Positions 46,921-59,205 of a stretch of 64,000 bases of DNA are shown here, one piece after another. Origin of the DNA: Sipunculus nudus (Eukaryota; Annelida; Sipuncula; Golfingiida; Sipunculidae); assembly GCA_026874595.1 (NCBI GenBank), contig CM049320.1, forward strand, positions 2,325,501 through 2,389,500. Direction: 5' to 3'. The translations under genes and the position numbers were made by a program. The notes under the pieces are model-generated. The model had not been told where the DNA came from, ran no database searches, and saw only the letters and a list, made by a program, of their open reading frames with translations. The first letter of the stretch is position 1, and the number at the start of each line of letters is the position of its first letter.

Positions 46921-48210
46921 AAACTGTCACAGAACTACAGGACTGTCACATCTAAGTAGGTATTTAAATTAAGCTAAAGCCTCTGTCAAGATTGTTCAGA
47001 CAATAATCTACAAGTACTGCAGGATATTTAATACAACTAGAGAAGATATTTTGCTGGCCTGCTGGCCTTGCTTCTTTTTAAAATACAAGCACAGACCAAA
47101 AAAAGCAGGCCTCTGGCCAACAGGCCCCTTAAAATTCAAACCTGTGAGCTAGTGACTAGCTTCAACAAGAAAAGTCATCAAATCAATTTTAAACTTCACT
47201 CTGCAGTGAATGATTGAATGGTTGAGTGACTGAGTGAATTAGAATGATAAGATGACTGACTGAAAGAAAATATGTTAATGATCAACTGCTAGAAAAATTA
47301 TCTGTATGCAAGTGGAAGTTGTGGAAATATTTTTCTTTATCAAAAAGAATTTGCTTAATGGAAAAAGCTAATCTTTATTGATGTTTATTTAATAAAACCA
47401 GGAAAGGTTCTTATCATCTCTCCTTATAAAAAAATATCACACCTACTGCCATACCCCGAACATGAATTTGTTTATGACTATAGCTTGTAGCGCCACCTAT
47501 AAGTGCCCTAGAGAGCCATTTGCAAAGCTCTAGGTTATCTGACTTGCCGCCAGATGCGTTTGTTGAATTTGTTTGATTTTGTGGGCCCCCACATATAATT
47601 AACACATTGATATAAATAAAACAAGCAGCCTGTGTGCGGTGATATCCACATTTTCTGACCTATTTTAATAAAGCTGCAAGGGATTACTTTTAGTTTATAA
47701 AGGTCAGATAGATGATTAGGCCCCTTTAAACAACAAAGAATTTCTTCTGGTCAAAATACTGGTTTTAGATGATATAATTTCTGAGAGTCTGAGAGTGATA
47801 CAGAGAGCGACCAACTTAGAATACTGGTACAACATTCAAACCTGCAAGGAGTTGATCACAACTACTTTTAACACTAATGTGTATTTCTTTATATAAATTC
47901 AAGAGGAAATGCTCTGCCCCTATAGACAAAGGTTTAATCAAGGGGCATCTATATAGGGGGGATGGGGGGTTATATCCCTCCCCCTCCCAACTTTTTGGCA
48001 AGGGGGATGGTCAATGTATTCATCCCCCTCCACTATTCAGAGAATAATATTCATATATTGAAAATGAATTAAATTAATAGATAGATGTATACAGACTTTG
48101 GTTCCATTTATAAGTTTACTACAAATATTTTTCTAAATCTGGTTTAGAATTAACTTATACTGGAAACATTATACCTTATTTTCTAAAACCTCAATTGTAA
48201 TATATTTGAA
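46921..48210. other. Intergenic, possible old repeats
   Basis: A GGCC-rich inverted stretch lies near 47050-47130 (GCTGGCCTGCTGGCC and GGCCTCTGGCCAACAGGCC). TAGCGCCACCTATA near 47488 resembles half of the GGTGGCGCCACC palindrome. C- and G-rich mirrored runs lie near 47957-48027. The 63-codon minus frame (47414-47605) is not supported. Confidence 0.4.
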
Positions 48211-48217
48211 GTGTGAA

Positions 48218-48222
48218 TAAAC

Positions 48223-48255
<33 letters not shown>

Positions 48256-48262
48256 ATATTTG
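48218..48262. repeat. AT dinucleotide microsatellite
   Basis: Two runs of AT repeats separated by one base change, about 45 bp before the foldback element. Confidence 0.9.
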
Positions 48263-48310
48263 AAATCTGTCATACAGACGCTAAAAAGAAATTAATTTGT
48301 ATATATATGT

Positions 48311-48605
48311 CAGAGGCGAGATTGAAATCCAGGCGGATTTTAAATTCGCCTAGACGAGATTGCGATTGTGATCTCGCCTAGGCGAGATTGCAATTGTGAT
48401 CTCAGCTAGATGGATTTTAAACTCGCCTAGACGAGATCACAATCGCAATCTCGCCTAGGCGAGATTAAAATCCATCATGGAGCAGGCCATGATTTTAATC
48501 TCGCCTAGGCGAGTTTAAAATCTGTCTGGTGTCATCCAGGCGAGTTTAAAATCTGCCTGATATCACTTAGGCGAGTTTAAAATCTGCCTAGGTGAGATTA
48601 AAATA
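48311..48605. repeat. Left subterminal palindrome array of the foldback element
   Basis: Perfect 14-bp palindromes CTCGCCTAGGCGAG lie at 48373, 48450 and 48500, with degenerate copies between. Linkers are GATTTTAAA, GAGATTAAAATCC and GATTGCGATTGTGATCTC or its reverse complement. This gives several nested hairpins within one arm. Confidence 0.93.
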
Positions 48606-48699
48606 GTGATCTGATCTAATTTCCCAATAAATTATGCATTGTAATTGACTTATGAAAGATGTTTTCAGTCAGATTTTCAATATTTTAACACTGAATGGT

Positions 48700-48905
48700 T
48701 ACATATAGTTCACAAGTTATATATTTTTTTAATATTTACAGATTATATTATTAATTAAATAATTAACATTAATTTTGGAAATGGAATATTTTATATTATA
48801 TATTTTTTATTAATATGGTTATGTATAGTTCACAAGTAATATATATTTAATATTTTTTCACAGAATATTATAATATTTATGTAATAATTAACATTAATTT
48901 TTTTA
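48700..48905. repeat. Internal tandem duplication, about 125 bp
   Basis: ATATAGTTCACAAGTTATAT and GTATAGTTCACAAGTAATAT each begin a copy that ends ATAATTAACATTAATTTT. The right arm of the foldback element shows a similar doubling. Confidence 0.75.
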
Positions 48906-50184
48906 TTTTATATTTTTATTTATAAACTATGTAATAAGAAACTTACTTTGGTATTGTATATGGCATATTCAAATGATATATGATGTGGGCTGCTGCTGAT
49001 TATTTACATAATAATTTTGTTGTCAATATTAATTTGAAGGGAAACTGGTATTAGTAATATTAGTAATGTAGTATTTTAAAAAGACAAAAGGAACATAGCT
49101 CATTTATTTTTTATCAATATAATTCAATGCATGTTCACATGCATAAATGATCTATTACTCTATGAATCTAGAAATCATATTTTTTCTGATACGATATAAT
49201 ACTGTCCAAAAAAAGGCAGTTATCTTGTAACACAGTCTACATAAATACTGAAGCTTCACAAAATGCCTCACAAAACATTAAAAAAAAAGATCAGAAGAAT
49301 ATTATATACATTATAAGAAAAGACTAAATAAGACAAAGAAATATTCACTTGCATACATCTGTGTATCAACTTTTACCTTTTCTCATATGATGTTTAATTA
49401 CCTAAAAAAAAGGATGGTGTATCAAAGTCCATCATAAATACTGAAACCCTGCATATTTTGTACCATAAGTGTACATGTTTTGACTGTTGAGTGTTGAATA
49501 CCTGGGTGAAAAGAAACATTTGAACTAGATCAACCAACTAATTTGTTCTGTTTGTCCTGTAAGAATTATCAAATAGGATGATTGTTTATGTTAATGTGTA
49601 ATATACTCATTCAATAGTGAAGTAATAGCTATCTAAACTAATCGATCTATCTGTCTATATATCTATCTATGATTGATTCAATATGCAACTGGATGACTTT
49701 TTCCCCCAGATTTGCTCTTCATAATATCTCATAAGTGTGCTTCAATATACCTCTTGTTACTCTCTAATTGCCATATATTTAAATACAATTACAAATTATT
49801 TTTTTGTAAAAATTATTAGTGATATTTACAATACCAAGGTTGTTAAGAAAACTGGAGAAAAAAAATAAAGATTAATTAATGTTTAGCAAATAATTGGTAT
49901 GATAAGGATGCTGTAGACCACATGAAACACATCAAAGGTTCAAATAATAATCAAATATCTGTTTCATAATTCTGTTTCCAAAATTAATGTTAATTATCAC
50001 ATGAATAATTATTACATTACTGTAAAAAAGTTAATTATTACATTAATACTATAATATTCTGTAAATATTAATAAATATATTACCTTTTAACTATATATAA
50101 CCATTCAGTGTTAAAATATTGAAAATCCGACTGAAAACATCTTTCATATGTCAATTACAATGCTTAATATATTAGGAAATTAGA

Positions 50185-50490
50185 TCAGATCACTATTTTA
50201 ATCTCGCCTAGGCAGATTTTAAACTCGCCTAAGTAATATCAGACAGATTTTAAACTCGCCTGGATGACACCAGACGGATTTTAAACTGGCCTAGGCGAGA
50301 TTAAAATACTGGCCTGCTCCATGATGGATTTTTATCTCGCCTAGGCGAGATTGCGATTGTGATCTCGTCTAGGCAAGTTTAAAATCTGTCTAGCCGAGAT
50401 CACAATTGCAATCTCGCCTATGCGAGATCACAATCGCAATCTCGTCTAGGCGAATTTAAAATCCGCCTGGATTTCAATCTCGTCTCTGAC
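50185..50490. repeat. Right subterminal palindrome array of the foldback element
   Basis: Inverted counterpart of 48311-48605. One perfect CTCGCCTAGGCGAG lies at 50336-50349 and several one-base variants surround it (for example CTCGCCTATGCGAG near 50413). Confidence 0.93.
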
Positions 50491-50498
50491 ATATATAT

Positions 50499-51408
50499 AT
50501 ATATATTTATATATATATATACCTGTATATCAGTATGTGTGTGTGAGTGTGTGAGTCATCCCCCCACCATAGATGATAAACTGATGCAAGTGGGTTTACT
50601 CAGTGATCCCCAGATAAATATTTTTTTAATCACCACTTGCACAAGTAATTTTATTTGAATTTCAATTGAAGATCAATTTTTTCTTGTGTACATCCCCCAA
50701 AAATATTATATTTTATATATACTGCATCCTCGTTGCTGATGAGGATGACCTATCATCTTGTATCCAATCAGAACAAATTCGGTTCAAAAGACCAGGTGTT
50801 CATGTCGTTACGAGCTACACCATCATCAACACTGCCTGCTGGTTGTAAATCTAATGCGATAGAAGCAATAAAGCTGCAGGCCGGCTACAGAAGAATATCG
50901 ACAGCTACCAGAGAGACCTGGGCACTGTCGCAGGGATATTTTCATTTCTACTCTAAGATTACATATATGCACTACCTGGCCATGAGGTTAATTGGTGACA
51001 ACTGTTACTTCTCTGTTAAATACCATCCTCTTGATCCTTACTAATTTAACAAAAGTCCGAAGCAAAATCCTACATTTCAGTATAACCTACCTCAAATATC
51101 TTTAATTTTTTGTTAAATTTTAATTATCTTCACTCATCATGTTTCAATTTACTGCAAGGACAAGTCTGTTTGATGGAAACCCACCAAGTGCCTAGAACAC
51201 AGTGATTGAGCAGTCATTAAAACATCAAAGAAGTTAAAACTTTTATAAAAATTTTATTTATTTTACATGGATTGAACAACTTGTTATAATAACTAATACC
51301 ATGGCTCCGATGTTTGTGCTTGGTAATCAGTAAGCATGGAAGAAACTGGAGAACCTGGTGAAAACCACCAGCCTTGGACTGACCACTGCAACCCAGCTCT
51401 CATTGCCA
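50499..51408. other. Intergenic, unidentified 103-codon frame
   Basis: A plus frame at 50733-51044 has somewhat balanced composition up to about 50940 (SNAIEAIKLQAGYRRISTAT), overlapped by a second open frame (50666-50848). No splice sites of quality or known motif support either. AT repeats border the foldback element at 50491-50520. Confidence 0.3.
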
Positions 51409-51472
51409 TTCAGGAATCTAACCCCTGTCCCCGCAGAGAAAGTGGAGCGTTTTACTACTCAGCTGTCAAGCT
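51409..51472 (-). repeat. tRNA-derived SINE head
   Basis: On the minus strand ACAGCTGAGTAGTAAAACGC corresponds to an A-box region (AGCTCAGTGGTAGAGCGC type) and GGTTAGATTCC sits at the B-box position. Decayed. Confidence 0.55.
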
Positions 51473-53872
51473 TAAACTAAAGGCTGGTTGCCTGGTTCAT
51501 CCCATCAGGAAATGAATGGTTTAAGCTGTATGCAATGGAAATGGGCAGGGTACATGTCTACAGACCTGGAGCAATTTATTTTTTTCTTCCTGATACATGT
51601 GTCTACAATAAAACCTCAACTTGCAACCACCTCTGTTTAGTGACCACCTCAAAATAATTATTCTTTTTTTCTCTTTATATGAGACCCCCGTTAGATGACC
51701 ACCTTGAAAATGTGACCACTTTATTGAGTTTCTACTGATGGTCATTACTTCAAGGTTTTACTATTATTTTACTTTAGGCTGGATATTGTCCAAACAACAT
51801 TGCTCATTACTGCAGTTAATGTTAACAATTTGGTCAAACAGAAAATACTGAGATAGGTTATTTATAGGACAGTATTTAAAGATGATCTAAGTTAAAGGTG
51901 CACAGTTTTTAATAAAACTCTGTCAGAAGGAATTTCTGCCATCAGCACAGCATGACAAAGCTTTATCCTAGCAGCATATCAGTTAACTGGGTACACAAGC
52001 TCTGCATGAAAATAAAATGGTAGATATTATGACTCAGAGGAAACGATATTGTTGAACACAGCACGAATTAGATAACAAATTTTTTAATTAAACAAGGACT
52101 GTTGCCTTTAACATGTGTAGGAGTGCTGTAAATGTAACTCCTCCTACAGATTACTGGAAGTCCTAATGTGGCCTACAAGACACCTGATCTGGCCTACCTC
52201 ATGTTGAGGTATACTATATTTCCAAGTTTCCCTTTGTTATAATCAATACATGATCATGTTTAAAATTAAATTCTTACTAATTTGATGTATGATCCTTATG
52301 CATATTCAAAATAAGACATAATTAAAAGATGACATATGCACAGTAAATCAGACCACATGATACTCATTGATATTCAAAGGCCTACTTTTTGTATGATATT
52401 CATGAATATTATAATGAGGCCAAATTAACCTTAATCTTGCAAATAAGGCCTGGTAATACATGATACTGGTGAATATTCAAACATGGTATGATTAATTACT
52501 GTATGGTACAAATGAGTATTTAATTAGAACCTAATTTATTAATATATTTTAATGATGATCAATTAAAGCCTGAAAGGATGGTATTAACATTAGCATGATG
52601 AGTTTTCCAAACATATTACTGTTCAAAGAAATGTAAAAATTAAGTATTCTAAATGACCTCACTAGCTCTCCTATTTTATAAGAGACTACCTCATCAGTAT
52701 AATATTCTCCTTTAAGCCACCAACCAAAACTACACAATTATGTCACTAAATTCCTGTTTGGAGCTGTAGCTACCCACTTTGACTGGAAAACAGTCTTCAA
52801 TCACAACAAATTTGTACAACAGTGACAGATTTAATTATCTATTGCGTGCCACTACCTGTATCCCTCATCCACCACTAGTTGAGCTCAGGTCGCATTACAA
52901 ACCACTGCTGTACAACTTTTGTGTTGTACAGGTGACTAGCGGACTGTATTGATTGTACACAAGCGTACTGTACACACATGCAAGCAAGTTATTTATAGAA
53001 CGCTACATTTTAGGAATCTCTCTCCATTGCCTGGCTAACCCCGTGGAGCTGGTTACGTGGACTCTGAGCCGGGTATCACACTAAGATGATGAATTAAAAT
53101 CTGTCTTTAAACTGCCAATAAACCTGGTACTGTCAAATTAAACAAACTACAAAGATAATTATATATCATATTCTTCTGTTAACTAACTGCACACAGAACA
53201 TGGAACATTAATTAATGTCTCAATGATAATAATAATTTAGCAGTGTAACCATGGGTACATTAGTGTTTTTGTAGACATTTGTGTGTGTGTGCACTTATTC
53301 AATATTTGATTTCATTTACATACCATATCTGAGGACACAATTCTGCCCTTCCCCACACACACAAACATTCTTGAGAGTTTCAGTGCATGATCATGATAAA
53401 AAAAATATGCAAATTAATAAACAGCTTGAAAAATGTCTGAATCCTGAAGAGCTGGTGTTCAACATAAAATAGGATTGTGCTGTTATGCTGAATTTTCTGC
53501 AAATGTACACTCAATTTTGGTAAAGAAACTGTCTCAGATTTTTTTATGAATTTAAAATTTACAACAGTAATTGAAAAATTGTCAACCACTAATTTATGCA
53601 CTAAACTTATACAGAAAACAGGTTCGAAGTCCTGAGTTTTAGGGGCTTATTCTGATATCTACCGGTATAAACAAAAGATAATCCCTTAAACCTATCATAA
53701 CAAGGCCTACAGGCCTAATGCGAACCTGTGCAAAGTTTGGGAGTATGAATGGAGGTTTATTTTTAAAATTTAATATTGATCCTTTCAAGTCCTGCATATC
53801 TACCTTAGTCATTTTGATTTCAGCAAAATGGACATTTCGGACCTGCAAGTTTCAGACTAGGACATTTTAAAA
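51473..53872. other. Intergenic, no gene recognised
   Basis: A TTTAGTGACCACCTCAAAAT and AGATGACCACCTTGAAAATG pair near 51640-51710 resembles text at 37190-37320. Loose repeats of CATGATACTNNTGATATTCA occur near 52350-52480. None of the short frames has support. Confidence 0.45.
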
Positions 53873-54663
53873 CTGGAATATGGGTAGTCGACAAGCAACT
53901 ATGTGTATCCGCAGAAATCAGAGTGGGATCAGGTGAAATGAGGCATGGATTAAGTGGCAAGGGGAATAGAGTGAGGTGTGTTGCATATTAGCATGGATGT
54001 CTGCAGCTTAAACGTGAATGTTTGTGGTGCCACCTGTCATAAAATTGAGAAAGCTGTCCAGGATGAATAAAACTGCAAAATTTAAGGTGGATAAGTCAAA
54101 CTACTGCTGATATATGAGTTGATTTTATCCCAAGGCAGATGAACAGATTGATGCTGTGCATTAATGGTTGCAAGTGGCACCACCAGTTTTGCCTATGATG
54201 AAGAGCTATTTGAGATCTATACACATGCAAAATTTTGGCCCAATCGGTCAAACAGTTCCCAAGATATGAGCTTGGATGTCTGCAGAGTAAACCTGAATGT
54301 AGGTGGCGCCACCTGTCATAAAATCAAGAAAGCTGTCAAGGATGTATAAACCTGCAAAATTTCCGGTGGATAAGTCAAACCACTGCTGAGATATGAGTGA
54401 TTTATCCCAAGGCAGATGAACAGATGGACGCTGTGCAAAAAAGGTTGCAGGTGGCGCCATCATTTTAGTGTATGTTATAAAGCTATCAAAGGGCTACATT
54501 TGTGCAAAATGTTTAGCCTGACCGGTTTAACGGTTCCCGAGATATGCAGGTTTATGTTTGGAAACAGACGCACAAATGGACGCTGGGCAGCGAGGAAAGG
54601 TCAGAGGTCAACCAAAAATGAGGACCCAGCAGTTCACATGTGACCTGATGATAAACCCGATTC
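53873..54663 (-). mobile_element. Helitron copy, 5' truncated, opposite orientation to 42815
   Basis: Read on the minus strand it follows the intact copy at 42815-43709 from GTCACATGTGAACTGCTG to the 3' hairpin region GTTGCTTGTCGACTAC and a mutated end CCAG in place of CTAG. It is bordered by A at 53872 as expected. The first 130 bp or so of the intact copy, including the 5' TC hairpin, are missing. GGTGGCGCCACC occurs at about 54301 and a variant at 54451. Confidence 0.85.
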
Positions 54664-55713
54664 TCTTAAAATGCAAACCAAGTTTTTTCAAACAGTTGAA
54701 AGATATAGTTCCAATAATAGTGTAGGGGCATATGTAGGAAATTCGTCCTGAGTAAATTTTGTTTGTAAAAATGTGACACCCCATGCATTTTAGTTCTTCA
54801 CCTTTCTATGAAGCTTTAAAACATGGTGCCAATTTTTTTATTCAGTTTTGACATGTTTTTTTCAGCTTGTATTAAAATGCTTTTTAAAATCTTAAATTAA
54901 TAAACTTTGACCCAAACATCAACAAAGTAAGCAGGGAAAAGAGGATAAGAAAGGTTCTTTTTATAATGTATTTATATACTAAACACACCAACTTAGTTCT
55001 CTGGTTTGGGATTGTCTAAAATTATTTTTTGTTTATATTAAACGTACCTATTCAAATACCAAGTATATTTACTAAACACATTTAGTGTTAAATGCTTTAT
55101 ACGCATATGCTTGATCTTTTTCTCCTTAAAATACGATAGTATCTGCTAATATTTCATTCAAAACCATTGGAGTACACAAGTGGTCAGGTTAGCGAGATCA
55201 GTGGTACAAATGTAAACATAGCGCGCACACCACCTGGTGGCCAAACCACGCTACTTTACAAATCAAAAATTTTTTTCAAGCATCCAAACAGTGTTTCTTT
55301 TTTTTATCTTCCATATCATTTCTCCTTGTTTGAGAGTAGTGCACGCGCAAGATCAGGCCTCTAGTTATGGTCTACAGTCTTGTTATGCTAAACAGACACA
55401 CGTGGACTTTGTTGACTCACACACAGAACCATAACAATGAATGAAACAGCTTAACTGGAGATTGTAAGTCCGTGTACAGGGATAGTTTTGCCAAAAAAAT
55501 GTTGTATTCAGCCTAACTAATGAAGTAATGGCGTAAGATAACGCACATACTGATGCAAATGTTTATGTACCTTAACAGTTTTCATATATAAATATATATA
55601 TATATATAAATCAATCATACCGTGATGAGTGCAGCACGTTGCACGAAACTACGTAGTAGTAAAAATGTCTGAAAAAATTTGATTCGTCTATTTGTATAAT
55701 TATATATATATAC

Positions 55714-55774
<61 letters not shown>

Positions 55775-57985
55775 AAGAGGTAATGATGACCTCTATGGCA
55801 TTCATACACAATTGTATTTTCTTCCAAAATCATTTCAAATAAAATATTGTTTTACAAGACACGTTTAAATATTTAATTTTAACATTTACCAAATGAACAT
55901 ACAAATAATGATTTAATTATTCCTACTTTTTAACTATTTATTATTTAGGTGTACGTCTGAGAGATCATTTAGCAGTAAGTTGGATGGGCAGTAAGAGACA
56001 CGAACTAAGTTCAGATTTTTTGAGAGTTAGTAATTTTAAAATTGCTTGAAAATGTGTCACGTCAGAAAAGTTCAATGTACTTAAAAGGGAATTTATATGT
56101 GCTGTTAAAACAACCTTAATGTTGACTTCCTCTATACCGATCCAATATTATAATCCCAACAATTTTGTTATTGTTTTATTATCTTTATAAAAATTGTAAT
56201 AAATTAATATTAAAACAAAAGAAATGCAAAAACCTTTAATTACAATCAAGGCGCTTGTTGATTGTATAAGACATGTCATTTTGTTATCTTGTGCACTAAA
56301 TCAAAATTGTTCTTGATCACGATTTAAGAGTAACTAGCATTAGTTAAGCAGGTAAAAAATGCTTTAGTTTTTGTCAGGAGGTATTTGGTATAAACATGAT
56401 AAAAAATGGGCTCCAATCAAAGATGTACATTCCACCGCTGCATCTGACATACATTGCATTTAATGACAAACCAATCAGATTTTATAAAAAAATAAGAATA
56501 GTTCTATTCTTCATTCTTCATTTCATAGTTTGCATTATATTCAGATAGTACAAGCTGGGTGCTCATGGTCTACTTATCACTATTTTCATAAAAAAAGAAT
56601 GTTGCACTTGTGATCTTGTTCCGACGGATGAAACGTCTATGTTGCCATTGTGCCATCACTAGTCACTTAAGGATATTGAAAAAAAGCGACAAGAATTCAA
56701 TAATAACAAGAATTTAACTTTATTATTGTTATATTTAAACGGTAGCATTGGTTTTACCATAGTTTCTGTTAAGATATGTCTTTTTTTTTGTTATTGTAAT
56801 GGTATAACCTTAATTCTTCGATTTCATATATCCATTAATGTACAATTTTAAATTTGCCCACCTAACAAAATCGTTTTAAAAGAAGACCTTCAGAAGAGGG
56901 GGGGGGGGGGTGAGCGGGTAAAGATGGGATAGAAGAACATCTGTAAACATGTACAATAACATTATGACTAATAATGAAACTTTTTTTTAAGATCCGATAT
57001 TTAATTTCAAGTTTGTTTCCTTCAACCGGACTTTTCTAAAACTTCTAAATTTTCTAAGGTCTTTTTGTTTTGTTTTGTTTTCAAAACACACTCCCTTATG
57101 AATTCTTCAGCAAAACATGCATTTCATTCATTGTTAATTTCATTCTACTTTAAAAGTCTGTGAATATTTGTCTGGTGTAAATTATCTGATGAGTACTGCT
57201 TGCAAAAGATTATCAATGAACAGTGAAATAACTGATGAAAAAACTACTCCACAGAAGGTATAATTGCTTCCAAAATGATATGCTATTGCCCACACAAAGC
57301 TGAGGTTATATGATCATAATTATTATTATTATTATTATTACTATTATCATGACTATTATTATTTTGCTTCTTTATATGTACTTCATTTCACTGTGAATGG
57401 TGGAATAGGTAGCATTTCCTTAAACTTTGAAATGGGTTAGCGAGGATCTGGCACTAAATCCAGTCAAAGTTGTCCCCTTTGTCATTTGTTTATTCTTTAC
57501 GAAATATGTAAAAAATAGTCATCCGCCTAAAACTTTTATACATTATTTCTTGGATCATGACCAAAACATAAAAATACTCCTTAGAATTCCTTAGGAACCT
57601 TTAGATACTTTGGATAAACTTACCGTAAGAGACGGGTTTCTATACCTTCACTATCAGCGAGCGGATAGTAATGTTGGTGATGTAATAATCAAACAATAGG
57701 ATGACGCAATAGCAAAATTATATTAAATGGAAGAATAACAGGGCCATTTTCGTATGTTATGTATAAATGAAGCAAATATTCAGTCACTGGTTAAAACAAA
57801 GGAAAGCTGAGCCATGCTGTATACAATACAGGTTACCTGAAATCAGCAAGTGGTCCGCCATATGTACATTGCACAAACTACCCCAGGGCACTTATTTTCT
57901 CCATATGATTTTTTAAATGAACTTATCAATGACATTTTGTAGAGCAATATACCGGTGGACATACAATAAGTGATTAATTTTTCAT
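54664..57985. other. Intergenic with microsatellites
   Basis: TA tracts near 55586-55607 and 55702-55750, the latter running into a GA tract to about 55784. A 13-base G run lies at 56898-56910 and an ATT tract near 57318-57360. CCACCTGGTGG lies near 55230. The small frames around 55167-55434 have no motif. Confidence 0.5.
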
Positions 57986-57989
57986 TGTT

Positions 57990-58057
57990 ATAGTCTGGGG
58001 GACCTTGATGCAGATCCATGTGTTGGCGGAGGTATGCGCTCTATGGGTGCACTCTAA
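57990..58057 (+). mobile_element. Helitron-like 3' end fragment
   Basis: GTTGGCGGAGGTATGCGCTC, TATGGGTGC, ACT and CTAA (58054-58057) followed by T resemble a Helitron 3' end: a short hairpin with arms GCGCTC and GGGTGC, then CTRR before T. The 5' part cannot be delimited. Confidence 0.45.
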
Positions 58058-58689
58058 TAATGGAATAAACGTCTTAACGCAGTCGTTGTGTGTCTAGTCT
58101 AAGGTATGTGATGTAATATATCTTACTAATCATTCTGAGGTGTTTTGTTGCAAAATATCCCTATGTAGTAAATATTTATATATATTGGCCCTCAATTTTT
58201 GCTCTAAAATCAAATTTTACCTGAAAAAAAATAAAAACAAAACCACCTTAGAAAAATTGGCACCATATTTTCTTGTAAAGGTAAAGGTCTTAGGATCACA
58301 AAAATGTGGGGTCTCCACTTTCTACAGCGAAAATTTACTCGGTGACATATGCCCCCACACTATAATCTGGGAAATCTGCATCTAAACATTGTGTCTAGAC
58401 ACCCCCCTCCCCCTGGAGCCAGGTCAGTTGCCATGGTGATGTCTGGACCCCACCTGTTTGTACTGAGTGACCTCTGACTTGGCTGCTGAAACTCAGAATG
58501 TTGTCAAATCTGTTTTCAAATACAGAAAGCCTTTTTCAGTTGGCTACAATGCTATTTAAAATTGTATTTACCCAATCTATTCTAATAAAACTGGCAAAAC
58601 CCTACCATAGAATAATTCTTGTAAAGTTTAAACCAATCAGCTTAACAGTTTCATCATAAATCAATGTATAAGCTAGAAGAGTTTATAAT
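58058..58689. other. Intergenic, one RFX-like motif
   Basis: GTTGCCATGGTGAT at 58427-58440 resembles an RFX X-box (GTTGCCATGGYAAC). An 81-codon plus frame (58140-58385) has no motif or homology that I recognise. Confidence 0.3.
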
Positions 58690-59205
58690 TACATTTTTGC
58701 TTGTATAAAACACATCGATGTAGATGGCGCCACCAATACCTCAAAATCAGATATGACATATGTAACAAACCTTGGTATAAAAATTGGTGATTATAGCTCT
58801 AGCCGTTTCTGAGATTTTAACTTTAGTGTGCTTTTTTGGACAGATGACTAAGTTCAACCTCCTGTAACTCGGCCAAAAATCTCTGAACTGGAACCATTCG
58901 AACAAATTTAAGAGAGATTGTTCCAGGGATCATTTCTGTGAAATATTGGACAATTTGGCTGGACAGTTTCAGAGAAGAAGAATTTTAAAGCTTTTTTAGT
59001 TTTCCCCTATAAAATCTAAGAAAATGCAGTAAGAAAAAAAATTAACAAAATATGATATAGTTTTTTGGATGACTGATTATTTGCAAAAACTTTGGTGATG
59101 CTAGCTCCTGCTGTTTTTGAGATAGCTATGGTTAACGAACAGACGACGCACGACGCACGACGGACGCCGCCGCACCAGCACATAAGCTCACAGGTTCGCT
59201 AAAAA
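58690..59205 (+). mobile_element. Dispersed repeat ending GCTAAAAA, separate interior
   Basis: Contains TAGATGGCGCCACCAATACC near 58722, phrases like TCTAGCCGTTTCTGAGATTT and CTCCTGCTGTTTTTGAGATA, an end-proximal CGACGCACGACGCACGACGG run, and ends AAGCTCACAGGTTCGCTAAA at about 59205. The end resembles the GAGCTAAAAA ends of the shared-terminus family but the body differs. No protein frame. Confidence 0.6.

Larger units (their letters stand above)
48303..50498. mobile_element. Foldback element, about 2.2 kb, with about 480-bp inverted repeats
   Basis: Both ends read ATATATGTCAGAGRCGAGAT inward, then ATTGAAATCCAGGCGGATTT. The left arm (48303 to about 48785) and right arm (about 49970-50498) are inverted copies that include GATCTGATCTAATTTCC and CTGAATGGTTAYATATAGTT. 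The outer 300 bp of each arm is built from CTCGCCTAGGCGAG palindromes and GATTGCGATTGTGATCTC modules in alternating orientation. The AT-rich interior of about 1.2 kb has no coding frame. Flanks are AT repeats, so the target duplication cannot be read. The class is unknown; mechanism is inferred from structure only. Confidence 0.88.

Noticed and set aside
48311-50490. CRISPR-like array of CTCGCC repeats
   Set aside because: Units alternate in orientation, spacers are themselves repeats, and the layout is two inverted arms of a foldback element in eukaryotic DNA.
50733-51044. 103-codon frame as a gene
   Set aside because: No motif, no good splice site or start context, and a second overlapping frame is open in the same DNA.
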